Source of the DNA: CAVVPY01 sp963750295
GTDB taxonomy: Bacteria; Actinomycetota; Actinomycetes; Mycobacteriales; Jatrophihabitantaceae
Assembly (NCBI GenBank): GCA_963750295.1
Contig: CAVVPY010000001.1
Location: 744,001 to 808,000 of the forward strand
Direction: 5' to 3'
Length of the DNA: 64,000 nucleotides
This document shows positions 17,587-25,298 of the stretch, in pieces. The number at the start of each line of letters is the position of its first letter. The stretch's first letter is position 1. The position numbers and the translations under genes were made by a program. Under the pieces are notes generated by a model. That model did not search any database, was not told the origin of the DNA, and saw only the letters and a list, made by a program, of their open reading frames with translations.

Positions 17587-18977
17587 GCCGGTCCGCACTC
17601 GCGGATGCCCGGCCGGTCCCGTTCTGGCTCGACTCGCCGGATGCGCCGCCGCCTGCCGGGCCGCTGTCCGGGCACACCAGGTGCGAGCTGGCCGTCGTCG
17701 GAGGCGGCTACACCGGGTTGTGGACCGCGTTGCTCGCCAAGGAGGCAGACCCGTCGACCGACGTGCTGCTGCTGGAGGGTCGGACGGCAGGGTGGGCGGC
17801 GTCCGGGCGTAACGGCGGTTTCTGCGCCGCGTCGCTGACGCACGGCCTGGACAACGGGGTGGCCCGGTTCCCGGACGAGGTGTCGGTGCTCGACCGGCTG
17901 GGTCGAGAGAACCTCGACGAGATCGAGGCCGCCATCGGCCGGTATGCGATCGACTGCCACTTCGAGCGGACCGGCGCACTGGACGTGGCGACCGCGCCGC
18001 ATCAGGTCGAGTGGCTGACCGAGGCCGTCGACGCGGCACAGGGTCTCGGGCACGACGCCGTCCTCCTCGATCAGGACGGGGTGCGGGCCGAGATCGATTC
18101 GCCTACCTACCTGGCCGGAGCCTGGATGCGCGATGACACCGCGCTGGTCGACCCGGCGCGGCTCGCGTGGGGGCTGCGCGCAGCGTGCCTGCGCCTGGGT
18201 GTCCGCATCGTCGAGCGGACGCAGGTCGAGTCGCTGTCGCGCGACGGCGCCGGTGTCCGCTTGCGCTGTGCGGGCGGAGGATCGGTACGCGCGGGACGGG
18301 TCGCCCTGGCGACCAACGCGTTCCCCTCGTTGCTGCGACGCGTCCGTCCCTACGTGGTCCCGGTCTATGACTACGCGCTCATGACCGAGCCGCTGTCGCC
18401 GGCGCAGCTCGACGCGATCGGTTGGCGCAACCGGCAGGGCGTCGGGGACCTCGCCAACCAGTTCCACTACTACCGGCGCTCTCGCGACAACCGGATCCTC
18501 TGGGGCGGCTACGACGCGATCTACCACTGGCGCAACGGGCTCCGCGACGAGCTGGACCAGCGCCCGGCCACCTTCGAGTTGCTCTCGGGGCAGTTCTTCG
18601 ACACCTTCCCGCAACTGGACGGGCTGCGGTTCACGCATGCGTGGGGCGGGGCGATCGACACGTCCACCCGCTTCTTCGCCTTCCAGCGCACCGCGCTCGG
18701 CGGTCGCGTCGCGTACAGCCTCGGCTACACCGGGCTCGGTGTTGCTGCCACCCGGTTCGGGGCGCAGGTGATGCTCGACCTGCTCGCCGGCCGTTCGACC
18801 GCTGCCACCTCGTTGCAGGCGGTCCGCTCGCGACCGTTGCCGTTCCCGCCCGAGCCGGCCCGGTGGGCGGGTATCCAGCTCACCCGACGCGCTCTCGCCC
18901 GGGCCGACCGCCGCGGGGGTCGGCGTGGCCCGTGGCTCCGACTGCTCGACCGGCTCGGCCTCGGCTTCGACTCCTAG
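17583..18977 (+). CDS. FAD-dependent oxidoreductase, DAO family (amine oxidase-like), polyamine operon
   Basis: 464 residues. FAD motif LAVVGGGYTGLWTALLA and the loop WAASGRNGGFC are clear, and HAWGGAIDTSTRFFAF plus the late GYTGLGVAATRFGAQVML loop complete the flavin site. It resembles the window's other FAD oxidase (6757-8130) through the N-terminal third. ATGA overlap with potC shows it belongs to the transporter operon, so its substrate is probably the imported amine or a glutamylated form (PuuB-like). The C-terminal 40 residues are basic and less conserved. The exact reaction is inferred from context. Confidence 0.9.
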   Translation: MSRSALADARPVPFWLDSPDAPPPAGPLSGHTRCELAVVGGGYTGLWTALLAKEADPSTDVLLLEGRTAGWAASGRNGGFCAASLTHGLDNGVARFPDEVSVLDRLGRENLDEIEAAIGRYAIDCHFERTGALDVATAPHQVEWLTEAVDAAQGLGHDAVLLDQDGVRAEIDSPTYLAGAWMRDDTALVDPARLAWGLRAACLRLGVRIVERTQVESLSRDGAGVRLRCAGGGSVRAGRVALATNAFPSLLRRVRPYVVPVYDYALMTEPLSPAQLDAIGWRNRQGVGDLANQFHYYRRSRDNRILWGGYDAIYHWRNGLRDELDQRPATFELLSGQFFDTFPQLDGLRFTHAWGGAIDTSTRFFAFQRTALGGRVAYSLGYTGLGVAATRFGAQVMLDLLAGRSTAATSLQAVRSRPLPFPPEPARWAGIQLTRRALARADRRGGRRGPWLRLLDRLGLGFDS

Positions 18978-19016
18978 CCAGCGCCGCTCCGGACTCAGCG
19001 TCCCTATAGTCACCGA

Positions 19017-20231
19017 ATGCGCATCCTCATCCTCGGTGCCGGCGGGGTCGGTTCAGCGGCCGCGCTGATCGCCGCCCGCCGAGAGTTCCCGTCCCACGTG
19101 GTCGTCGCCGACTACGACCTCGCCCGCGCCGAGCGCGTTGTCGCCACCGTGGCCGACGATCGATTCACTGCGGCGAGGGTGGACGCGTCCGACCAGTCGG
19201 CGATCGAGGCGAAGCTCTCGGCCGAGCGCATCGACGCGGTACTCGGAGCGACCGACCCGCGCTTCACCATGCCGATCTTCCGTGCCGCGCTCGCGACCCG
19301 CACGCACTACCTCGACATGGCGATGTCACTGTCGAGGCCGCACCCGTCCCGTCCCTACGCCGAGGTCGGCGTCAAGCTCGGCGACGAGCAGTTCGCCCTC
19401 GCCGACGACTGGGAGGCGTCCGGTCGGCTCGCGCTCGTCGGCATCGGGGTCGAGCCGGGCCTGGCCGACGTCTTCGCCCGCCACGCGTCCGACGAGCTGT
19501 TCACCAGCATCGACGAGGCCGGCGTGCGTGACGGTGCGAACCTCTCGGTCGCCGGCTACGACTTCGCACCGTCGTTCTCGATCTGGACGACGATCGAGGA
19601 ATGCCTGAATCCGCCGGTGATCTACGAGAAGGAGCGCGGCTGGTTCACCACCGAACCGTTCAGCGAGCCGGAGGTCTTCGATTTCCCGGACGGCATCGGT
19701 CCGGTCGAATGTGTCAACGTCGAGCACGAGGAGGTGCTGCTGATCCCGCGCTGGATCGACGTCGGCCGGGTGACGTTCAAGTACGGCCTCGGTGACGAGT
19801 TCATCGAGGTCCTCAAGACGCTGCGCAAGCTCGGCCTCGACCGCACCGACCCGGTGACCGTCGGTGGGCAGCGGGTCAGCCCCCGTGACGTGGTCGCCGC
19901 GTGCCTGCCCGACCCGGCGACGCTGGGGGACCGGATGACCGGCAAGACCTGTGCCGGGCTGTGGGTGCGGGGCACCGGGACGGACGGCAACCCGCGCTCG
20001 ACCTACCTCTACCACGTGGTGGACAACGAGTGGTCGATGGCGGAATACGGAACGCAGGCCGTCGTGTGGCAGACCGCGGTCAACCCGGTCGTCGCGCTCG
20101 AACTGATCGCTGCAGGTACGTGGACGGGTGCGGGTGTGCTCGGCCCGGAGGCCTTCGCCGCGCGCCCGTTCCTCGACCTGCTCGCGGGCGAGTACGCCTC
20201 CCCGTGGGGGATGGAGGAACTGCCTGCCTGA
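19017..20231 (+). CDS. Saccharopine dehydrogenase-like NAD(P)-binding protein
   Basis: 404 residues. The N-terminal Rossmann motif ILILGAGGVGSAAALIAARR and VVADYDLARAERV match the saccharopine dehydrogenase / carboxynorspermidine synthase superfamily. VGIGVEPGLADVFARHA and the LYHVVDNEWSMAEYGTQAVVWQTAVNP block near the C-terminus also fit. Family members reductively join an amine or amino acid to an aldehyde, or run the reverse. It lies 39 bp after the FAD oxidase and 81 bp before agmatinase, all on one strand, so a step in polyamine or diamine metabolism is likely. True saccharopine or carboxyspermidine activity is not proven by the sequence. Confidence 0.85.
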   Translation: MRILILGAGGVGSAAALIAARREFPSHVVVADYDLARAERVVATVADDRFTAARVDASDQSAIEAKLSAERIDAVLGATDPRFTMPIFRAALATRTHYLDMAMSLSRPHPSRPYAEVGVKLGDEQFALADDWEASGRLALVGIGVEPGLADVFARHASDELFTSIDEAGVRDGANLSVAGYDFAPSFSIWTTIEECLNPPVIYEKERGWFTTEPFSEPEVFDFPDGIGPVECVNVEHEEVLLIPRWIDVGRVTFKYGLGDEFIEVLKTLRKLGLDRTDPVTVGGQRVSPRDVVAACLPDPATLGDRMTGKTCAGLWVRGTGTDGNPRSTYLYHVVDNEWSMAEYGTQAVVWQTAVNPVVALELIAAGTWTGAGVLGPEAFAARPFLDLLAGEYASPWGMEELPA

Positions 20232-20312
20232 ACGGTCGAGGGGCTGCACCGATGCAGGTGGCGATGCCGCGCGGCGACGAACCCGCCGCGAAGCAGCCGA
20301 TACGGTGCAGCC

Positions 20313-21323
20313 ATGGCCAGATACGGACCGCAGTTCGGACCCGACATCACCTTTCTCGGTGTCGAGCGCTGTGACTGGGCCGATCCGGCCACCTATGCCG
20401 GCGCGGACGTCGTGATCCTCGGCGCGCCGTTCGACGGCGGGACGTCGCACCGGTCCGGCACCCGGTTCGGTCCGCAGTACATCCGCCAGACCTGCTACCT
20501 CGCGCACGACGGTTCGCGTCCCTCGCTGGCGATGCGCGTCGACGGCCTGACCGACCTGAACGTCTACGACGCCGGCGACGTCGAGATGTTCTCCGGCGAC
20601 GCTGCGCGGTCGGTGCGCGATCTGCAGCACGCCGTCCACACGGTCGCCGCCACTGGTGCCGTCCCGCTGATCCTCGGCGGCGACCACACGATCGCGTGGC
20701 CGGACGCCGCGGGCGTGGCGCAGCACGTCGGTACCGGCCGGGTGTCGATGATTCATTTCGACGCGCACGCCGACACCGGCAACATCGAGTTCGGTTCGCT
20801 GATCGGGCACGGGCAGCCGATGCGGCGGCTGATCGAGTCCGGCGCCGTCCGGGGCGACCGGTTTCTGCAACTCGGGCTGCGCGGTTACTGGCCGCCGCCC
20901 GAGACGCTGGCCTGGATGGCCGAGCAGCGGATGCGCTCCTACGAGATGAGCGAGATCGGGGCGCGCGGCCTCAACGAGTGCCTGACCGAGTCCTTCGGCA
21001 TCGCGATGGACGAGTGCGACGGCGTATTCCTCTCCGTCGACATCGACGTGTGCGACCCCGGCCACGCGCCGGGCACCGGTACGCCCGAGCCTGGCGGGCT
21101 GACGGCCCGCGAGTTGCTCGACGCAGTGCGCCGGATCGCCTACGAGCTACCCGTGGTGGGGATGGATGTGGTCGAGGTCTCGCCGCCCTATGACCACGCC
21201 GAGATCACGTCCTTCCTCGCCAACCGGGTCGTGCTCGAGGCGCTGACCGGGATGGCCCGCCGCCGCCGCGATGCGGCCGACGGGACGGTCTGGGACCCCC
21301 GCACCCCGCTGCTCGAGCGTTAG
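20313..21323 (+). CDS. speB: Agmatinase / ureohydrolase
   Basis: 336 residues. All Mn-binding motifs of the ureohydrolase family are present: GGDHT, FDAHADTG and SVDIDVCDPGHAPGTGTPEPGG. It should hydrolyse agmatine, or a related guanidino compound, to putrescine and urea. It is the last gene of the polyamine block and lies on the same strand as the transporter. Guanidinobutyrase or guanidinopropionase are alternatives, since the ureohydrolase branches share these motifs and differ in loops that I cannot assign here. Confidence 0.9.
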   Translation: MARYGPQFGPDITFLGVERCDWADPATYAGADVVILGAPFDGGTSHRSGTRFGPQYIRQTCYLAHDGSRPSLAMRVDGLTDLNVYDAGDVEMFSGDAARSVRDLQHAVHTVAATGAVPLILGGDHTIAWPDAAGVAQHVGTGRVSMIHFDAHADTGNIEFGSLIGHGQPMRRLIESGAVRGDRFLQLGLRGYWPPPETLAWMAEQRMRSYEMSEIGARGLNECLTESFGIAMDECDGVFLSVDIDVCDPGHAPGTGTPEPGGLTARELLDAVRRIAYELPVVGMDVVEVSPPYDHAEITSFLANRVVLEALTGMARRRRDAADGTVWDPRTPLLER

Positions 21324-21391
21324 CCGACCGGCAGTGGCGTGAGCGAACGCACGGTCCTACCGAGGGACGACAGCGCCCACCACCACGTCGA

Positions 21392-21413
21392 CCTACGGTA
21401 ACGTAGGCGTAGG
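21392..21413. promoter_or_regulatory. Palindrome plus third half-site upstream of the desaturase
   Basis: CCTACG (21392-21397) and CGTAGG (21402-21407) form a 16-bp palindrome with a GTAA centre, and a second CGTAGG follows directly (21408-21413). It lies 26 bp before the ATG of the acyl-ACP desaturase, next to the probable promoter. The pattern suits a TetR-type fatty-acid regulator; this is inferred. Confidence 0.45.
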
Positions 21414-21438
21414 TTCTATTGCCGTCTCGAGGAGCGTC

Positions 21439-22398
21439 ATGACCCTCGCCCCACCCGATACCGCCGCCGGACGCGAAGCGCGGCTGCTGCACGAACTCGA
21501 ACCAGTCGTCGCCGAGAACCTGGAGCGGCACGTGCGGCTGGCCAAGGAGTGGCACCCGCACGACTACGTGCCGTGGAGCAGGGGCCGCGACTTCGCCTTC
21601 CTCGGCGGTACGGACTGGACGCCGGCGGACTCCCCCCTCGACCCGGTCGCGCAGACCGCGATGACGGTGAACCTGCTGACCGAGGACAACCTGCCCTCCT
21701 ATCACCGCGAGATCGCCACCCGCTTCGGCCGCGACGGCGCCTGGGGCGAGTGGGTCGGCCGGTGGACGGCCGAGGAGGGCCGGCACGGGATCGCGCTGCG
21801 CGACTACCTCGTCGTCACCCGTGGGGTCGACCCGGTCGAGTTGGAACGGCTACGGATGGCACACATGAGCGCCGGGTACGACTCCGGCGACAAGACCGCG
21901 CTACAGGCCGTCGCCTACGTCTCGTTCCAGGAACTGGCCACCCGGGTGTCGCATCGCAACACCGGCATGGCGACCGGCTGCCCGATCGCCGAGCAGTTGC
22001 TCGCCCGGATCGCCACCGACGAGAACCTGCACATGGTCTTCTACCGGAACCTGGTCGCAGCGGCGCTGGACCGCAATCCGGACGAGACGATGTGCGCCAT
22101 CCGCGACGAGGTCGTGGGGTTCCAGATGCCAGGGGTCGGCATGCCCGGCTTCGCGCGCAACTCGGTCACGATCGCCAACGCGGGCATCTACGACCTGCGC
22201 CTGCACCACGACGAGGTGATCGCACCCGTCCTGCGCTTCTGGAAGGTGTTCGACCGCACCGACCTCGGCCCGCAGGGCGAGGTCGCGCGCGAGGAACTGG
22301 CTACCGCGTTGGCCGCGCTGGATGCCCAGGCAAGCCGCTTCGTCGAGAAGCGCGAGCGCAGGCAGGCAGCCCGCCTCGCTCGATCGGCGACCGGCTGA
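21439..22398 (+). CDS. Acyl-ACP desaturase, soluble diiron (DesA2/FAB2 type)
   Basis: 319 residues. The two diiron ligand motifs EEGRHG (about residues 112-117) and DENLHM (about 194-199) are intact, and HDYVPWSRGRDF at the N-terminus is characteristic of actinobacterial DesA1/DesA2 proteins. It should introduce a double bond into ACP-bound fatty acids in the cytoplasm using O2 and a ferredoxin. GAGGAG lies 6 nt before the ATG. A strong palindrome upstream suggests regulated expression. It is single-gene and converges on the DUF2631 gene. Confidence 0.92.
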   Translation: MTLAPPDTAAGREARLLHELEPVVAENLERHVRLAKEWHPHDYVPWSRGRDFAFLGGTDWTPADSPLDPVAQTAMTVNLLTEDNLPSYHREIATRFGRDGAWGEWVGRWTAEEGRHGIALRDYLVVTRGVDPVELERLRMAHMSAGYDSGDKTALQAVAYVSFQELATRVSHRNTGMATGCPIAEQLLARIATDENLHMVFYRNLVAAALDRNPDETMCAIRDEVVGFQMPGVGMPGFARNSVTIANAGIYDLRLHHDEVIAPVLRFWKVFDRTDLGPQGEVAREELATALAALDAQASRFVEKRERRQAARLARSATG

Positions 22399-22407
22399 CG
22401 CCGGCGG

Positions 22408-22692
22408 CTACTTGCGCCAGGCCTTCTTGCGCCGCCCGCGATCCCAGATCAGCATCACGATAAGGGCGGCGGTGAACAGCAGCAGCCAGAACGAGCCCGA
22501 GTGGTTGTAGTGCGTCGCGGTCACCATCACGGCCAGGATGATCGCGACCACCCAGCCGGCCACGCGCGCCGCGCGGCCCCACTCCCCGTGCCAGCCCCAG
22601 TCCTCGGGGTGCTCGCCCGGATGATGGATCGCGTAGTCCTCGGGGGAGCCGAGGTCGGCTTCCTCACTGTTCGGTTTCAGGGCCACGGGCAC
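22408..22692 (-). CDS. DUF2631 family small membrane protein
   Basis: 94 residues. A hydrophilic N-terminus with PEDWGWHGEWGR leads into two membrane helices (about residues 40-60 and 63-80) and a basic tail. The WGWH motif followed by two helices fits DUF2631, a conserved actinobacterial family of unknown function. The start at GTG 22692 is chosen because a perfect AGGAGG lies 9 nt upstream; longer extension would reach into the divergent gene. It shares a 37-bp spacer with the metallo-beta-lactamase/Rieske gene. Confidence 0.75.
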   Translation of the reverse strand: MPVALKPNSEEADLGSPEDYAIHHPGEHPEDWGWHGEWGRAARVAGWVVAIILAVMVTATHYNHSGSFWLLLFTAALIVMLIWDRGRRKKAWRK

Positions 22693-22729
22693 ATTCTGGC
22701 ACCTCCTGGGCGGTGGATAGCGTGGGGGC

Positions 22730-24352
22730 ATGCGCATCACGGGACTCGGTCACGCCAGTGTCTTGATCGAGACGGCGCACGGCTCGGTCCTGACCGACCC
22801 GTGGGTGAATCCGGCCTACTTCGGGTCCTGGTTCCCGTTCCCCGACAACTCCCGGCTGGACTGGGACGCATTCGGCAAGGCGGACTACCTGTTCGTCTCG
22901 CACCTGCACCGGGACCACTTCGATCCCGAGCACCTGCGCAAGTACGTCTCGAAGAAGGCCACCGTCCTGTTACCGGAGTTCCCCACCTCCGAACTCGAGG
23001 ACGCCCTGCGCGACTGCGGGTTCACCTCGTTCGTCACGCCCCCATCGGGCGAGCCGATCGAGGTCGACGGCCTGCACGTGATGATCCAGGCGCTCATCTC
23101 ACCCACCGACGGACCGATCGGCGACTCGTCGCTGTGGTTGTTCGACGGTCAGCAGCGCGTACTGAACCAGAACGACGCGCGACCGTCCTCGCTCGAGACC
23201 TTCACCGAGCTCGGTCCGGTCGACGGCTACCTCGTCCAGTTCTCCGGGGCGATCTGGTTCCCGATGGTCTACGAGTTGCCCGAGCGCGCCAAACAGGCGC
23301 TCGGCTCGACCAAGCGGGAGCGCCAGTTCGACCGGACCCTGCGCTACATCGACGAACTCGGCGCGCGGTTCGTGTTCCCGACCGCGGGGCCGCCCTGCTT
23401 CCTCGACGAGGAACTGTGGGGGTTCAACGACATCTTCGGCGACGAGTCGAACATCTTCCCCGATCAGAGCGTGTACCTCGACTGGCTGGCCTCGCACGGC
23501 CATGACGAGGGCCGGCTGCTGCTTCCCGGCACGCTCGCGGCACTGGACGAGGTCGACTGCCCGCTCAAACACCCGTACGACCCGGACACCGTCTTCGGTG
23601 ACCGGGAGGCGAAGACGGCCTACCTGCGCGAGATGCAGGTGCGCCGGCAGCCCGAGGTCGAGGCGGCGAAGTCGGGCTGGGCGCAGCCCGAGATCGACCT
23701 GATCGCCGAGCTGCAGGAATGGTTCACCCCGTTGCTGGTCGAGGCCGACCACATGGCGGCCGGGATCGACGGCGGCGTCCGGTTCACCTGCGAGGACGCA
23801 GACCGCGGCGACGTCGACGTCCTGATCGACTTCGTCGGGCGCGAGGTGCGGGCCTACACCGGTGAGAAGGTCCGGTACCGGTTCCGGACGCGGCGCGGCT
23901 ACGTCGAGAAACTCGTCGCCGAGCACCAGATCGACTGGGTCAACTCGCTGTTCCTGTCGTGCCGGTTCTCGGCGTACCGGATCGGCCCGTACAACGAGTT
24001 CATCTACGTGTTCTTCAAGTGCCTGTCGGAGGAACGGCTCAATTACGCCGAGGGCTGGTTCGTCGAGCAGAACGCGGCCGAGGCAGCCGAGACGGTGACC
24101 ATCGACGGGTGGGAACTGCAGCGCCGGTGCCCGCACCTGAAAGCCGACCTGACCCGCTTCGCCTCGATCGACGGTGACACCCTGACGTGCCAGATGCACG
24201 GCTGGAAGTGGCGGCTGACCGACGGCAAGTGCCTGACCTCGGCCGGGCACCCGATGCGATCAGCGCGCGCCGGCGAGCCGATGCCCCCGGCCGGGCCGCC
24301 GGTCGAGCATCACGACCATCGCGCCCAGCACGACGACGAGTCAGTCGACTGA
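22730..24352 (+). CDS. Metallo-beta-lactamase fold protein fused to a C-terminal Rieske [2Fe-2S] domain
   Basis: 540 residues. The first half is a UlaG-like MBL fold: GLGHASVLIET, TDPWVNPAYFGSW and the metal motif SHLHRDHFD (HxHxDH). A middle region of about 200 residues follows. The C-terminus has a full Rieske site, Cys467-x-His469 ... Cys487-x2-His490 (CPH and CQMHGW). Arrangement recalls CMP-sialate hydroxylase-type proteins with swapped order, and the M. tuberculosis Rv3818 group as I remember it. A redox or hydroxylase reaction is likely but the substrate is unknown. Its end overlaps the convergent methyltransferase by 12 bp. Confidence 0.88.
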   Translation: MRITGLGHASVLIETAHGSVLTDPWVNPAYFGSWFPFPDNSRLDWDAFGKADYLFVSHLHRDHFDPEHLRKYVSKKATVLLPEFPTSELEDALRDCGFTSFVTPPSGEPIEVDGLHVMIQALISPTDGPIGDSSLWLFDGQQRVLNQNDARPSSLETFTELGPVDGYLVQFSGAIWFPMVYELPERAKQALGSTKRERQFDRTLRYIDELGARFVFPTAGPPCFLDEELWGFNDIFGDESNIFPDQSVYLDWLASHGHDEGRLLLPGTLAALDEVDCPLKHPYDPDTVFGDREAKTAYLREMQVRRQPEVEAAKSGWAQPEIDLIAELQEWFTPLLVEADHMAAGIDGGVRFTCEDADRGDVDVLIDFVGREVRAYTGEKVRYRFRTRRGYVEKLVAEHQIDWVNSLFLSCRFSAYRIGPYNEFIYVFFKCLSEERLNYAEGWFVEQNAAEAAETVTIDGWELQRRCPHLKADLTRFASIDGDTLTCQMHGWKWRLTDGKCLTSAGHPMRSARAGEPMPPAGPPVEHHDHRAQHDDESVD

Positions 24353-25189
24353 CCTGAACGTGGCGTCCGGTAAGCGCCGGCGGATGACCTCGATCGCCTC
24401 GGGATTGCTGTCGACGAGCACGTAGCGCCGGCCGAGTTCGGTCGCGACCGCGCCGGTGGTGCCGCTGCCGGCGAAGAAGTCGAGCACCCGGTCGCCCTCG
24501 CGCGACGAGGCGAGCACGACCCGCCGCAGTACCCCTTCCGGCTTCTGATTGGGGTAGCCGGTCTTCTCGCGACCGTTGGTCGGGACGATGGTGTGCCACC
24601 ACACGTCGGTGGGCAGCTTGCCCCGTTCGGCCTTGGCTGCGGTGACCAGTCCCGGTGCCAGGTAGGGGATACGCTCGATCGCGTCCTGGTCGAAGAAGTG
24701 CCGCCCGGGCGTCCGCACGTAGACCAGGATCGTGTCGTGTTTGGCCGGCCACCGGTCACGCGCGCGCCCGCCGAAGTCGTAGGCCCAGATCACCTCGTTG
24801 AGGAAGGCGTCCCGGCCGAACACGCCGTCGAGCAGCACCTTGACGTAGTGGGCTTCGCGGTAGTCGATGTGCAGGTACAGCGTTCCGCTCTGGGCCAGCA
24901 GTCGCCGTGCCTCGATCAGCAGCGGCTGGAGGAAGCCGAGATAGTCGTCGTGCGCGTCGAGATAGGCGGCTCGGCCGGTCTCGACCGATCGGTAGCGGCG
25001 GCCGCCGAACCCGGTGCGGTCGCCGTCGTCGTCCTGCTCGGTTCGAAGGGTCGTGCGCTGCTGCACCCGGCCGGTGTTGAACGGGGGGTCGATGTAGATC
25101 AGCTGGAAGGACGCATCGGGCAACCTCGGCAGCACCGCTGCACAGTCACCGTGGACGACATGGTCGAGCGAGGTGTCAAGGTCGAGCAC
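24341..25189 (-). CDS. Site-specific DNA methyltransferase (N6-adenine/N4-cytosine, PF01555-like)
   Basis: 282 residues. The catalytic motif IV is DPPFNTG (about residues 34-40) and precedes the SAM-binding motif I DFFAGSGTTGAV (about 247-258). This permuted order marks the beta-class N6/N4 methyltransferases. VHGDCAAVLPRLP and NQKPEGVLRRVV are further family landmarks. No restriction enzyme gene is adjacent, so it is an orphan methyltransferase here. The only plausible start is GTG 25189, which lies one base after the tRNA discriminator position, leaving no room for a normal Shine-Dalgarno. The recognition site cannot be predicted. Confidence 0.9.
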   Translation of the reverse strand: MLDLDTSLDHVVHGDCAAVLPRLPDASFQLIYIDPPFNTGRVQQRTTLRTEQDDDGDRTGFGGRRYRSVETGRAAYLDAHDDYLGFLQPLLIEARRLLAQSGTLYLHIDYREAHYVKVLLDGVFGRDAFLNEVIWAYDFGGRARDRWPAKHDTILVYVRTPGRHFFDQDAIERIPYLAPGLVTAAKAERGKLPTDVWWHTIVPTNGREKTGYPNQKPEGVLRRVVLASSREGDRVLDFFAGSGTTGAVATELGRRYVLVDSNPEAIEVIRRRLPDATFRSVD

Positions 25190-25190
25190 G

Positions 25191-25265
25191 TAGGGCCGGC
25201 GGGATTCGAACCCGCACTGTCACGGACCTAAACCGTGTGCCTCCTGCCAATTGGGCTACGGCCCC
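25191..25265 (-). tRNA. tRNA with anticodon UAG (tRNA-Leu by codon table), 75 nt
   Basis: All arms can be folded. The acceptor stem GGGGCCG/CGGCCCU has a G1-U72 wobble pair, the D-arm contains AATTGGCAG, the anticodon stem is CACGG/CCGTG around TTTAGGT, and the T-arm is GCGGG-TTCGAAT-CCCGC. The anticodon UAG reads CUA (Leu). The discriminator is A73 and position 37 is G, both usual for Leu. However, the variable region is only 5 nt, whereas bacterial tRNA-Leu normally has a long variable arm. No CCA is encoded. A methyltransferase gene starts immediately downstream. Confidence 0.88.
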
Positions 25266-25298
25266 GAGGGGTGAGCCTAATGGCGAGTTCGCCAGCGC

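Noticed and set aside
24341..25189. Restriction-modification system
   Set aside because: No endonuclease, specificity subunit or other defence gene lies within several kb.
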